A DNA stretch of 64,000 nucleotides from Vibrio splendidus. Lineage in GTDB: Bacteria > Pseudomonadota > Gammaproteobacteria > Enterobacterales > Vibrionaceae. Under the pieces are notes generated by a model. The model was given only the letters and a program-made list of their open reading frames with translations. It made no database searches and was not told the DNA's origin. The stretch spans positions 124,001 through 188,000 of the forward strand of contig NZ_MCUN01000012.1 in assembly GCF_002873455.1 (NCBI RefSeq), written 5' to 3'. The position numbers and the translations under genes were made by a program. Shown here one piece after another: positions 45,201 through 54,590 of the stretch. Numbering within the stretch: the first letter of the stretch is position 1; the number at the start of each line of letters is the position of its first letter.

Positions 45201-46725
45201 CATCACCTTTGGTGCCGAACGCCTCACGATTGAGGATGTTGTCGCGATCTCACAAGGCGCAAAAGCCTCGATGAACTCAAGTGAAGCGTTCACGTCGAAA
45301 ATCGACCGTGGTGTCGCTTTCTTAGAACGTCTGTTGAAAGAAGAAGGCGTGATTTATGGTGTGACAACCGGTTACGGCGACTCATGTACCGTTGCAATTC
45401 CGCCAAACCTAGTTGACGAGCTACCACTGCATTTAACACGTTTTCACGGCTGTGGTTTAGGCGAAATACTGTCTCACGAACAATCTCGTGCAGTATTAGC
45501 AACGCGCCTGTGTTCTCTGTCACAAGGTGTCTCTGGTGTGACTCATGATTTGCTCAACCAGATCGTTACTCTGATCAACCAAGATATCTCACCGCGTATT
45601 CCTCAAGAAGGTTCGGTTGGTGCCAGTGGTGATTTAACACCGCTGTCTTATCTGGCGGCCACACTGATTGGTGAGCGCGATGTTATCTACAAAGGCGAAG
45701 TTCGCCCTACTAGTGACGTTTACAAAGAGCTAGGGCTTAACCCTATCAAGCTTAAGCCAAAAGAAGGCTTAGCATTGATGAATGGTACATCAGTAATGAC
45801 GGCTCTGGCTTGTATCGCCTACAAACGTGCGGAATACCTAGCTCAGCTGTCGACTAAGATCACTGCAATGGTGTCTGTGGGTATGCAAGGTAATGACTTC
45901 CACTTCGATGAAGCACTTTTCGCAGTGAAACCTCACCCGGGCCAACAGCAAATTGCAGCGTGGTTACGTGATGACCTACAAGCGGATCGCCCACCTCGCA
46001 ACAGTGACCGCTTGCAAGATCGTTACTCTCTGCGTTGTGCACCGCACGTTATCGGTGTCGTTCAAGACTCTCTGCCTTGGCTTCGCCAGATGATCGAGAA
46101 CGAACTAAACAGTGCCAACGACAACCCGATTATCGATGGTGATAATGAGCGCGTACTGCATGGTGGACACTTCTATGGTGGTCATATCGCAATGGCAATG
46201 GATACACTAAAAACAGCGGTAGCCAACCTTGCAGACCTACTTGATCGACAAATGGCACAGTTGATGGATTACAAGTTCAACAACGGCTTGCCATTTAACC
46301 TAACGGGCGCTGAAGGCGAACGTAAACCAATCAACCACGGTTTTAAAGCGGTACAGATTGGCGTTTCAGCTTGGACAGCAGAAGCATTGAAACACACCAT
46401 GCCAGCAAGCGTGTTCTCTCGTTCAACCGAGTGTCACAACCAAGATAAAGTCAGCATGGGGACCATTGCGGCTCGTGACTGCTTACGCGTTCTTGAACTG
46501 ACTGAACAAGTAGCGGCAGCATCACTTCTCGCGGGTACACAAGCGCTTGAACTTCGTAAGCGCCACAATGAGCTTGATGAGCACCACATGAGTGAAAACC
46601 TAAAGCACATTCGCGACGAAGTACTCAAAGAGTTTGAGTTTATTGTTGAAGATCGACCGCTTGAAGGCGATCTACGTCACTTCATTGCTCGTATTCAAAG
46701 TCAGCACTGGTCACTTTACTCATAG
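45178..46725 (+). CDS. Aromatic amino acid ammonia lyase (HAL/PAL/TAL family)
   Basis: The 515-residue enzyme carries the MIO-forming tripeptide A149-S150-G151 in 'GSVGASGDLTPLSYLA', as well as 'YGVTTGYGDS' and 'NSANDNPII'. It removes ammonia from an aromatic amino acid. At the pair of positions that set substrate choice (His-Leu in bacterial TAL, Ser-His in HAL, Phe-Leu in PAL) it has Phe89-His90, so it is unlikely to be a plain histidase. A cinnamate or coumarate starter for the polyene is the likely product. It overlaps the preceding gene by 23 bases. Confidence 0.92.
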   Translation: MTKKNPNSITFGAERLTIEDVVAISQGAKASMNSSEAFTSKIDRGVAFLERLLKEEGVIYGVTTGYGDSCTVAIPPNLVDELPLHLTRFHGCGLGEILSHEQSRAVLATRLCSLSQGVSGVTHDLLNQIVTLINQDISPRIPQEGSVGASGDLTPLSYLAATLIGERDVIYKGEVRPTSDVYKELGLNPIKLKPKEGLALMNGTSVMTALACIAYKRAEYLAQLSTKITAMVSVGMQGNDFHFDEALFAVKPHPGQQQIAAWLRDDLQADRPPRNSDRLQDRYSLRCAPHVIGVVQDSLPWLRQMIENELNSANDNPIIDGDNERVLHGGHFYGGHIAMAMDTLKTAVANLADLLDRQMAQLMDYKFNNGLPFNLTGAEGERKPINHGFKAVQIGVSAWTAEALKHTMPASVFSRSTECHNQDKVSMGTIAARDCLRVLELTEQVAAASLLAGTQALELRKRHNELDEHHMSENLKHIRDEVLKEFEFIVEDRPLEGDLRHFIARIQSQHWSLYS

Positions 46726-46798
46726 AGTAGCTAACCTCATAAAGTGGTTAACTTCATAAAGTAGCCAACCCTTTACGCAATATTGTTGAGAGCGATTT
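46726..46798. repeat. Short direct repeat before the thioesterase gene
   Basis: A 16-base unit (gctaacctcataaagt, 46730-46745) recurs at 46747-46762 with two differences, and a truncated third piece follows. It is one of the few real gaps inside the operon. No promoter or terminator is evident. Confidence 0.6.
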
Positions 46799-47329
46799 AT
46801 GTCTAAAATCCTTCATCCATTACAATCTGAGGTGACACTTATCACCTCATTCCAAGATGCCGACCCAATGGGCGTGATCTATCACGGCAACTACTTCCGA
46901 TTTTTTGAAGAAGTTAGGCGCATCATGATGGATAAGATTGAGTACAACTACCATGAGATGAAGGATTCTGGCTACATGTGGCCGATCATCGACACGCGCG
47001 TAAAGTACATCAAAGCGATACCATTTAATCATCAGATCAAGGTATTCGCTAAGTTAACTGAATGGGAAAACCGCTTGCGTGTTGACTACGAAATTCACGA
47101 TGCCAACACAGGTGCTCGTATGACTCGCGCTCACACAATGCAGGTTGCGGTGACCATTGAAGAGCAAGAGATGTGTTTTGCTTCGCCGAAAGTGTTTATC
47201 GATAAAGTCGAACACTGGCACCAATTTGGCTCCTTACCCCAATCAACTGAGCAGCAATCAAGCGACCACCAATCAGAGCAACCTCAAGTATCTAACACAC
47301 AGCAGAAGGTGAAACATGAGTCTGTTTAA
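46799..47329 (+). CDS. 4HBT-type acyl thioesterase
   Basis: The 176-residue hot-dog protein has the YbgC/4HBT motif 'DADPMGVIYHGNYFRFFEEVR' (in part 'DPMGVIYHGNYFRFFEE'), with the catalytic Asp replaced or shifted as usual in this branch. It may release or edit chains from the ACP. The C-terminal 30 residues are Gln/Ser-rich and likely disordered. By order it matches apeK. Confidence 0.85.
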   Translation: MSKILHPLQSEVTLITSFQDADPMGVIYHGNYFRFFEEVRRIMMDKIEYNYHEMKDSGYMWPIIDTRVKYIKAIPFNHQIKVFAKLTEWENRLRVDYEIHDANTGARMTRAHTMQVAVTIEEQEMCFASPKVFIDKVEHWHQFGSLPQSTEQQSSDHQSEQPQVSNTQQKVKHESV

Positions 47330-48014
47330 GCGCGGGCGTAAACAAATCAGCATCGCACTACTAGGGCTTGCTTCAATGATGGCGAGTAGCTTTGTTATTG
47401 CTAATGAAAGTACAGCTCCGGTTGGCTCTATTTCAGATCTGCAAACAGTATTAAGCGCAAACAACATAGTGCGTGGTGAGTTCACTCAAACACGTAATAT
47501 GGAAATGTTCGCTCAACCTTTAACATCACAAGGTACGTTCCTGTTAGACAAGTCGAATGGTTTGCTTTGGAAACAAGCTACCCCCTTTCCTGTGAGCTTG
47601 GTGCTTACGGATAACAAACTGAGCCAAAGGTTTGCCGATCAACCCGCTAAGATCATTACCGACAAAGAAAACCCGATGGCGTTTTATTTCAGCCATATCT
47701 TCTTGTCGGTGTTCCACGGGGATACGCAAAAACTTCAAGAACAGTTCTCACTTGATTTTGAGTCTGCGACCGCTACAAACACTGATGAAAGTGCAAACGC
47801 AAGTTCAGATGACACACGATGGATACTCACTCTAAAGCCGAAAAGTGCGCCGATGAACGCGGTGTTTGAAGCCATTACGCTGCAAGGTAAAAATGATATT
47901 GAACGTATTGAGTTGAGAGAGATTCGTGGAGACAGCACGGTGATCGAATTTAGCCAATTAAACCATCGACCGGAAGTATTATCAGATGCTGAAGCGCAAC
48001 AATTCCAATTCTAG
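47316..48014 (+). CDS. LolA-like periplasmic carrier protein
   Basis: The 232-residue precursor has a signal peptide ('LGLASMMASSFVIA') and a LolA-like fold outline: 'VRGEFTQTRNMEMFAQPLTSQG', 'NGLLWKQATPFPVSLVLTDNKL' (quoted in part as 'FTQTRNMEM' and 'LLWKQATPF'). LolA carries lipid-modified proteins across the periplasm; here it may carry a polyene lipid. It overlaps both neighbours (14 and 29 bases). By order it matches apeL. Confidence 0.87.
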   Translation: MSLFKRGRKQISIALLGLASMMASSFVIANESTAPVGSISDLQTVLSANNIVRGEFTQTRNMEMFAQPLTSQGTFLLDKSNGLLWKQATPFPVSLVLTDNKLSQRFADQPAKIITDKENPMAFYFSHIFLSVFHGDTQKLQEQFSLDFESATATNTDESANASSDDTRWILTLKPKSAPMNAVFEAITLQGKNDIERIELREIRGDSTVIEFSQLNHRPEVLSDAEAQQFQF

Positions 48015-50358
48015 CCTAGCCCTTGCTTGGCTTGTTGTCGTCATGCTATTTAGCGGATTGTTGATCAAACAATTCGCTTTTTCTTCGTCGGTACCTATTG
48101 AAAGCAACATCATGAAATTGCTGCCAGAAAACCAGCAAGATCCCATGGTCGAGCAAGCCTTTCAGCAGATATCCAGCTCGATGAGTGAACAAGTGGTGTT
48201 TATCATCAGCGCCCCCGACATCGACCAAGCCATGATTGCGACCGACGCTTTTGAAAAAAAACTCAACCAAAGAGCCTTCTCAAGTCAGCATGTTCTATTT
48301 AAGCAAGTTCAAGGCAGAATCAACGCCAACACTCAAAGCCAGTGGAGTGATTTCTATTTTCGTCACCGAGCTCAACTTCTGACCCAGCAACAAAAAGAGA
48401 CGCTGACCCACTCGCCGGATTCGCGAGCTCAGTATGTCATTCAGTCTCTGTACAATCCGTTTTCAGGCGTCACTGCAGCCGAACTGTCGATGGATCCATT
48501 TTTACTGTTTCGCGACTACATCAGTGCTGTTGGCGTTCAATCAAGCAACTTTGTTCTAAAAGAGGGATACCTCACCGCTCAATCTAATGAACAAACTCAT
48601 ATTTTGGTGACGGCGACTCTGGCAGGTTCACCTTATAGTTTAGCGATTCAAGAGCAGCTTCCAGATCTTGATTCAATTGAGCGCCAGATCGAAAAGCAGT
48701 TTGGTGTCAAAGTGCAACATACCGGTGTGGTGTTCTACGCCAATTACGGAACCGAAAGCGCGAAATCAGAAATCAGTACCATTGGTTTGGGCTCACTGGC
48801 AGGTGTTATTTTATTGGTGTGGCTGACATTTCGTAGCGCCCTACCACTTGCTTTATCACTACTTTCAATCAGTACTGGATTATTGGTTGCGCTGGCAAGC
48901 ACCGTCGCTATCTTCGGCAAGGTTCACCTGTTTAGTTTGGTGTTCGGTGCCAGCTTAATTGGCGTATCCATCGACTACTCTTTTCATTACCTAACCGATC
49001 GTTTGGCGGCTGGTAATCAATGGCAAAGTGACAAAGGGTTAAAACATATTCTCGTTGCGATCACCCTGGGTCTGCTCACCAGCTTGATTGGCTACCTAGG
49101 TCTGTTGGTGGCGCCTTTCCCAGGGTTACAGCAACTTGCTCTTTTTTCGTCGATTGGACTGATCGCAGCTTACGCCAGTGTGGTGTGTTGGTATCCGGTT
49201 TTAGCGGCAAAACCAAGCCAAGAACGCCCTCTTCCCTTATCGAAGCTTTGGCATACTTGGTTAAGCCTCTGGAGCAACCAAAAATTTAGAATTGGCTTAC
49301 CATTAATAGTGACTGTCGTTAGCTTGATGTCACTCAGCCAAATTCGCTACGACGACGATATTCGTCAACTTCAAGCGATGCCTAATCAACTCAAACAGCA
49401 AGAACAAGCCATTACTGAGATATCAGGATTAGGCAGTGGTCAAAATATGCTTTTGGTGACTGCCAAGAGCGACCAAAAGCTACTCAAAAAACTGGCAGAA
49501 ATCACCACAAGCTTAGATTCTTTGGTCGATAGCCAAGGTATCTCCGGATATCGCAGCATCAATCAACAATTGTTAAGCAAACAACAACAGCATGATAACT
49601 ATCAATTGGTTGAACAACTCTATAGCCAGCAAAGCCATATCTTACAGAACACTCTTGGTTGGCCTAGCTTTCCAGAGCTACCTAAGTTCGAGGCAATCAC
49701 GGTATCTGGATTTTTAGAATCACCAGTGTCAGAACCTGTTCGACCACTTTGGTTAAAGCCGATCGATGGACAAGCGGCGTCGGTCATTTTGATCAAAGAC
49801 GTCACAGATTCAGAACTGTTTTCTCAATGGCTCGATTCAAGCTTTGCTCAGCAGCAAGGTGTTAAATACCTCAATAAAGCCGATGAAATCTCCGCTCTCT
49901 TTGCGGAATACAGAGTCAAGATCACCGAGCTATTATTGATTGCTTTGGCCGCTATTGGGATGGTGTTAGGTTGGCGCTACGGTGTGAAGCAAAGCCTGTT
50001 AATGCTGTTGCCTTCATTAATTGCCGGAGTCGCTGGTTTAGCGGTCACGGGCATTTTAGGCTCAACGTTGAACCTGTTTAATCTGCTAGGCTTGATTCTG
50101 ATTTTAGGGATTGGTATCGACTATACCCTGTTCTTTGCTGAACAGAAGAAATCACTAAGCACCTTATTAGCGATTACTTTGTCAGGCCTCACGACGCTAC
50201 TCTCATTTGGCTTATTGTCACTGAGTCAGACTCATGCCATTCATAGCTTCGGTGTTACCGTCCTGACTGGTATTTTCGTCGCGTGGTTGCTTTCGCCACT
50301 TGCAATCAACAACCAACAAGCAGCGGAAAAATCAAACTCTCGAGAGGCTTTTAGATGA
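47986..50358 (+). CDS. MMPL/RND-family lipid exporter
   Basis: The 790-residue product has a first membrane helix near residues 10-28, a periplasmic loop, a block of about five helices (about 265-415), a second periplasmic loop and a second block (about 645-775), the duplicated layout of MMPL/RND transporters. 'LIGVSIDYSFHYL' and 'ILGIGIDYTLFFAEQ' show the charged Asp-Tyr positions typical of proton-coupled members. It should extract the polyene lipid from the inner membrane, handing it to the LolA-like protein. By order it matches apeM. Confidence 0.9.
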   Translation: MLKRNNSNSSLALAWLVVVMLFSGLLIKQFAFSSSVPIESNIMKLLPENQQDPMVEQAFQQISSSMSEQVVFIISAPDIDQAMIATDAFEKKLNQRAFSSQHVLFKQVQGRINANTQSQWSDFYFRHRAQLLTQQQKETLTHSPDSRAQYVIQSLYNPFSGVTAAELSMDPFLLFRDYISAVGVQSSNFVLKEGYLTAQSNEQTHILVTATLAGSPYSLAIQEQLPDLDSIERQIEKQFGVKVQHTGVVFYANYGTESAKSEISTIGLGSLAGVILLVWLTFRSALPLALSLLSISTGLLVALASTVAIFGKVHLFSLVFGASLIGVSIDYSFHYLTDRLAAGNQWQSDKGLKHILVAITLGLLTSLIGYLGLLVAPFPGLQQLALFSSIGLIAAYASVVCWYPVLAAKPSQERPLPLSKLWHTWLSLWSNQKFRIGLPLIVTVVSLMSLSQIRYDDDIRQLQAMPNQLKQQEQAITEISGLGSGQNMLLVTAKSDQKLLKKLAEITTSLDSLVDSQGISGYRSINQQLLSKQQQHDNYQLVEQLYSQQSHILQNTLGWPSFPELPKFEAITVSGFLESPVSEPVRPLWLKPIDGQAASVILIKDVTDSELFSQWLDSSFAQQQGVKYLNKADEISALFAEYRVKITELLLIALAAIGMVLGWRYGVKQSLLMLLPSLIAGVAGLAVTGILGSTLNLFNLLGLILILGIGIDYTLFFAEQKKSLSTLLAITLSGLTTLLSFGLLSLSQTHAIHSFGVTVLTGIFVAWLLSPLAINNQQAAEKSNSREAFR

Positions 50359-50978
50359 ACAAAACAATCAAGGTAGTGCTCGCCGTTGGATTGGGCTTAC
50401 TACTCAGCGCTTGTTCGATGGTGTCTCAACAGCCTACAGGCGCAAGTGTCACAATCGACAAAGACACCGAGCTAGCCTTGCCGCTGCCTGCTGAACTGGG
50501 GTACTCATTTACGGCGAGCCAGCTGATCAGCGCAACATGGCAAGACGATACGCAGCAACTGCCTGTTCAAGTCGAAGTCACACCAGATAAAATCGTGTTA
50601 GCGGGTTTTTCCTCTTGGGGTACGCGCATCTTATCGCTGCAATATCAAAATCAAGTGATTGATACGCAGATTTTATCTGGGCTTGGCGAAACTTTGCCAC
50701 AACCTGAACAAGTGCTATTTAATTTAATGCTGACCCTATGGCCAACTGAAGCCTGGACTCAGCCTTTGCAAAACATAAGTTGGCATCTAGTCGATACTGA
50801 CAATACAAGAACCGTATTTGACGACGACCAACAAGCTATTATTCGTATCGAGTATCAAGCAAAAGCTAATGAACCGAAGCTGTCTGGAGACATTGTTTTC
50901 AAGCATTTGATACAAGGCTACACCATCACCATACAAACGTTGAATTCAACGATTGTCGATAACCCAAGTAAGAGCTGA
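50355..50978 (+). CDS. DUF3261-like lipoprotein
   Basis: The 207-residue precursor has a lipobox LSAC (Cys20) and a mature domain with strand-rich pattern ('ELGYSFTASQLISATWQDD'). The arrangement LolA-like, MMPL, lipoprotein suggests a LolB-like acceptor at the outer membrane. It overlaps the MMPL gene by 4 bases (ATGA). By order it matches apeN. Confidence 0.83.
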   Translation: MNKTIKVVLAVGLGLLLSACSMVSQQPTGASVTIDKDTELALPLPAELGYSFTASQLISATWQDDTQQLPVQVEVTPDKIVLAGFSSWGTRILSLQYQNQVIDTQILSGLGETLPQPEQVLFNLMLTLWPTEAWTQPLQNISWHLVDTDNTRTVFDDDQQAIIRIEYQAKANEPKLSGDIVFKHLIQGYTITIQTLNSTIVDNPSKS

Positions 50979-50983
50979 ACACT

Positions 50984-52183
50984 ATGCCTATTTACATCCA
51001 AGATTGTGGTTTCCACTCGGCGCTAGGCTCAAACGTTGCTGACATTCATAGCTGCCTAAAAGATGTACGCGAGTCAAATATGGTTGAAGTGAGCGATATG
51101 CTGAACGATGGCAAGTCGACTGTCGTTGGTAAGGTAGTTGGAGAACTGCCTGAAATTCCTCAGTACCTTGCTGAATACGCTACTCGCAATAATCAGTTAG
51201 CTTTATCAGCTCTTGATCAAATCAAAGATTCTATCGACCAAGCAAAGTTACAATTTGGCGCAGATAGAATTGCTGTGGTTATCGGCACAAGCACCTCGGG
51301 GATTTCTGATGGTGAAGCGGCTTTTAAGCACAAACTTGACCATGGTTCTTTCCCCGAAGATTACCGTTATTCCAAACAAGAGCTTGGCAATACTTCTGAG
51401 TTCGTCAGCCAATACTGCGCGATAATGGGGCCAAGTTATGCAATCTCGACGGCTTGCTCGTCCAGTGGCCGTGTATTTCTCACCGCTCAACGACTGTTAG
51501 ATTCCGGCATGGCCGATGCTGTTTTGGTTGGAGGTGTCGATACCTTATGTAAGCTTACACTCAATGGTTTCCATGGCCTTGAAGCACTTTCAACCAAACA
51601 TTGTAAGCCGTTTAGCGCCTCCCGAGATGGTATCAACATCGGAGAGGCTGCCTCATTTATGTTGCTCTGCAAAACAAAGTTAACCGGTGTTAATACAACG
51701 CAAGACACGTCGAACATTGCCTTATTAGGCTGTGGCGATAGCTCTGACGCACACCATATTTCAGCGCCCCATCCAGATGGAAACGGCGCCGAACAAGCCA
51801 TGAGAAAGGCGTTAAAGTCTGCACAGTTACAAGCTGAAGACATCGGTTACATCAATGCTCATGGCACCGCAACGCCGCTCAATGACTCAATGGAAAGCAA
51901 AGCCATTCATCGTATTTTTGCAAACAAGGTTCCCGTTAGTTCCACCAAGCCGCTCACCGGGCATACTCTTGGAGCCGCAAGTGCGATAGAAGCAGCAATA
52001 GCATGGCATATTTTAAAATATGACTTACCGCTTCCCTTACAAAAATGTCAGGATAAAGCTGAGGATATTGAGATTGATTTGGTAAACTGTGCCCAGAAAC
52101 TTAAAGTAAAGAACATCTTAAGCAACTCATTTGCTTTTGGTGGCAACAACATTAGCCTGATTTTTGGTGTAGTAAATGACTGA
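50984..52183 (+). CDS. apeO: Ketosynthase 1 (FabF-like) of the APE cluster
   Basis: The 399-residue enzyme has a full KS triad: Cys158 in 'STACSSSG', His293 in 'NAHGTATPLND' and His327 in 'LTGHTLGAAS'. It should condense malonyl-ACP with the growing aryl chain. It starts 6 bases after the lipoprotein gene and overlaps the next gene by 8 bases. The presence of two full KSs plus one truncated KS-like protein is typical of aryl polyene type II PKSs. Confidence 0.93.
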   Translation: MPIYIQDCGFHSALGSNVADIHSCLKDVRESNMVEVSDMLNDGKSTVVGKVVGELPEIPQYLAEYATRNNQLALSALDQIKDSIDQAKLQFGADRIAVVIGTSTSGISDGEAAFKHKLDHGSFPEDYRYSKQELGNTSEFVSQYCAIMGPSYAISTACSSSGRVFLTAQRLLDSGMADAVLVGGVDTLCKLTLNGFHGLEALSTKHCKPFSASRDGINIGEAASFMLLCKTKLTGVNTTQDTSNIALLGCGDSSDAHHISAPHPDGNGAEQAMRKALKSAQLQAEDIGYINAHGTATPLNDSMESKAIHRIFANKVPVSSTKPLTGHTLGAASAIEAAIAWHILKYDLPLPLQKCQDKAEDIEIDLVNCAQKLKVKNILSNSFAFGGNNISLIFGVVND

Positions 52184-52640
52184 TATCCCTTCTGTAGACC
52201 AACTCCTCCCACATGATGCCCCGATGATATTAATCGATCGTACTATCAGCGTAGAGGTGTTATCGATTCACTGTCAGATCGATATTGGTGCTCATAACCT
52301 GTTCTTTAATGCCGAATCTCAAACCGTACCCGCTTATGTTGGTATCGAGTTTATGGCGCAATCTGTTGCTGCGTGGTCTGGATACCACGCATTAAAAAAC
52401 GACACTATTCCCCCGATCGGCTTCTTGCTGGGTTCTCGCCGTTACAAGTCACTGTGTGATGAGTTTACTCAAGGTCAGACCCTTGATATCTACGCCGAGC
52501 AACTGATGGAAGACAGTGGCATGGCCGTGTTTACCGCCAGAGTCGAAGACCAAGGCGAATTGGTGGCTCAATGCCAACTTAATGTCTATGTGCCGACCGA
52601 ACAAAAATTACAAGAAATGAAAACTAGGAGCCCATCATGA
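52176..52640 (+). CDS. apeP: Second hot-dog dehydratase
   Basis: The 154-residue product has 'LLPHDAPMILIDRTI', a FabZ-like start, and a hot-dog helix 'AYVGIEFMAQSVAAWSGYHAL'. It likely forms, alone or with the small dehydratase at 43046-43408, the enzyme that makes the trans double bonds. It overlaps the ketoreductase gene by 4 bases (ATGA). Confidence 0.88.
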   Translation: MTDIPSVDQLLPHDAPMILIDRTISVEVLSIHCQIDIGAHNLFFNAESQTVPAYVGIEFMAQSVAAWSGYHALKNDTIPPIGFLLGSRRYKSLCDEFTQGQTLDIYAEQLMEDSGMAVFTARVEDQGELVAQCQLNVYVPTEQKLQEMKTRSPS

Positions 52641-53362
52641 CCCGTCAGGTTTTAGTCACTGGTGCCAGTAAAGGCATTGGTAAAGCGATCGCTATTCAAC
52701 TCGCAAAAGACGGATTTGAAATCGCCGTTCATTACATGGGTGACAAGCAAGGTGCCGAAGATACCTTAAAGTCGATCACTGAATTGGGTGGCGCAGGACG
52801 TCTGATCCAATTCGATATCAGCAATCGCAGTGAATGCCGTGAAACGCTTGAATCAGATATAGCTGAACATGGCGCTTACTATGGTGTAGTAAACAACGCG
52901 GGCATTACTCGTGATACGGCCTTCCCTGCCATGACGGAAGAAGAGTGGGATGGCGTGATCCATACCAACCTCGACAGCTTCTACAACGTACTTCACCCGT
53001 GCGTGATGCCTATGGTTCAAAAGCGTAAAGGCGGTCGCATCGTCACTCTGGCGTCTGTGTCAGGCATCATGGGTAACCGTGGCCAAACTAACTATGCCGC
53101 AGCAAAAGCGGGCGTAATTGGCGCAACTAAGTCTCTTGCTCTTGAGCTCGCAAAACGCAAGATCACGGTAAACTGTGTTGCTCCAGGATTAATCGATACC
53201 GGTATGGTTGATGAGCACGTGAAAGAGCACGCTCTACCTCAAGTTCCACTGCGCCGCATGGGCGAGCCAGAAGAAGTGGCTGGCCTAGTCAGCTACCTAA
53301 TGTCTGATATTGCAGGCTACGTCACTCGCCAAGTAATTTCAGTCAATGGAGGCTTAGTATGA
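52637..53362 (+). CDS. apeQ: Ketoreductase (FabG-like)
   Basis: The 241-residue short-chain dehydrogenase has the NADPH motif 'TGASKGIGKA' (8-17), 'NNAG' (86-89) and the catalytic set Ser140, Tyr153, Lys157 in 'LASVSGIMGN' and 'TNYAAAKAG'. It reduces 3-ketoacyl-ACP in each cycle. It overlaps the second KS by 4 bases. Confidence 0.94.
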   Translation: MTRQVLVTGASKGIGKAIAIQLAKDGFEIAVHYMGDKQGAEDTLKSITELGGAGRLIQFDISNRSECRETLESDIAEHGAYYGVVNNAGITRDTAFPAMTEEEWDGVIHTNLDSFYNVLHPCVMPMVQKRKGGRIVTLASVSGIMGNRGQTNYAAAKAGVIGATKSLALELAKRKITVNCVAPGLIDTGMVDEHVKEHALPQVPLRRMGEPEEVAGLVSYLMSDIAGYVTRQVISVNGGLV

Positions 53363-54582
53363 CCCACCGCGTTGTTGTAACTGGCATGTCTGGTGTTACT
53401 GCCTTTGGTAATGATTGGCAGCACATCGAGCCAAAACTGAAAGCGTGTGAAAATGCCACTCAGTATATGCCAAGTTTTGAGCAATACGATGGCCTCAATA
53501 CTAAGCTAGCTGCGCCTATTGATGACTTCCAGTTACCAAAACACTACAAACGTAAACAGGTTCGAGGCATGGGTCGGGTTTCTCGCTTAGCCACTGTCGC
53601 GACTGAAGATGCTTTAACACAAGCCGGGTTGATTGGACATGATGTTCTAACTAACGGAGAAACGGGCATTGCCTACGGGTCTTCAACCGGCAGTACTGAT
53701 GCCGTAGGTGCGTTTGGTGTGATGCTTAACGAGAAATCGACACGAGCAATCACAGCAACTACCTATGTTCAAATGATGCCACACACTGCTGCGGTCAACG
53801 TTGGACTGTTCTTTGGCTTGCGCGGACGCGTGATTCCCACCAGTAGTGCCTGCACTTCAGGGAGCCAAGCGATTGGTTACGCTTATGAAGCGATCAAACA
53901 CGGCTACCAAACCGTGATGGTTGCTGGTGGTGGTGAAGAACTATGTCCAACTGAGTCTGCCGTTTTCGATACCCTTTTTGCTACCAGTTTAAAAAACGAC
54001 ACACCAGAAAAATCCCCTAGCCCTTACGACAGTGAGCGCGATGGTCTAGTCATCGGTGAAGGCGCTGGTACGCTTGTGCTCGAAGAGTATGAACATGCCG
54101 TCGCTCGCGGCGCAAAGATCTACGCTGAGATTGTCGGCTTTGCCAGCAACTGCGATGCAGCTCATGTGACCCAACCTCAAATGGAAACCATGCAAGTTTG
54201 TATGGAGAAAGCACTCAAAGACGCGCAGCTTCCGGCTGAAAAGATTGGTTATGTCTCTGCTCACGGTACCGCAACTGAAAAAGGCGATATTGCAGAAAGT
54301 AATGCTACAGCGAACATTTTCGGAGAAGTGCCAATCAGTTCATTGAAAAGCTACTTTGGTCATACACTTGGTGCATGCGGTGCGATTGAAGCTTGGTTAA
54401 GCCTCGAAATGATGCATTCAGGTTGGTTCAGCCCAACATTGAACCTTGAGAACATCGACGAACGCTGCGGCAAGCTTGATTACATCACAGGCTCAGGTCG
54501 TGAATTAGATGTTGAATACCTGATGAGCAATAACTTTGCCTTTGGCGGGATCAACACTTCTATCATCTTCAAAAAAATCTAG
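53359..54582 (+). CDS. apeR: Ketosynthase 2 (FabF-like) of the APE cluster
   Basis: The 407-residue enzyme has the full triad Cys165 ('SSACTSGS'), His302 ('SAHGTATEKGD') and His334 ('YFGHTLGACG'). It is clearly distinct from the first KS (apeO), so a division of work, for example starter versus extension, is likely. It is followed after 8 bases by a small lipoprotein gene. Confidence 0.93.
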   Translation: MTHRVVVTGMSGVTAFGNDWQHIEPKLKACENATQYMPSFEQYDGLNTKLAAPIDDFQLPKHYKRKQVRGMGRVSRLATVATEDALTQAGLIGHDVLTNGETGIAYGSSTGSTDAVGAFGVMLNEKSTRAITATTYVQMMPHTAAVNVGLFFGLRGRVIPTSSACTSGSQAIGYAYEAIKHGYQTVMVAGGGEELCPTESAVFDTLFATSLKNDTPEKSPSPYDSERDGLVIGEGAGTLVLEEYEHAVARGAKIYAEIVGFASNCDAAHVTQPQMETMQVCMEKALKDAQLPAEKIGYVSAHGTATEKGDIAESNATANIFGEVPISSLKSYFGHTLGACGAIEAWLSLEMMHSGWFSPTLNLENIDERCGKLDYITGSGRELDVEYLMSNNFAFGGINTSIIFKKI

Positions 54583-54590
54583 GATAGATA

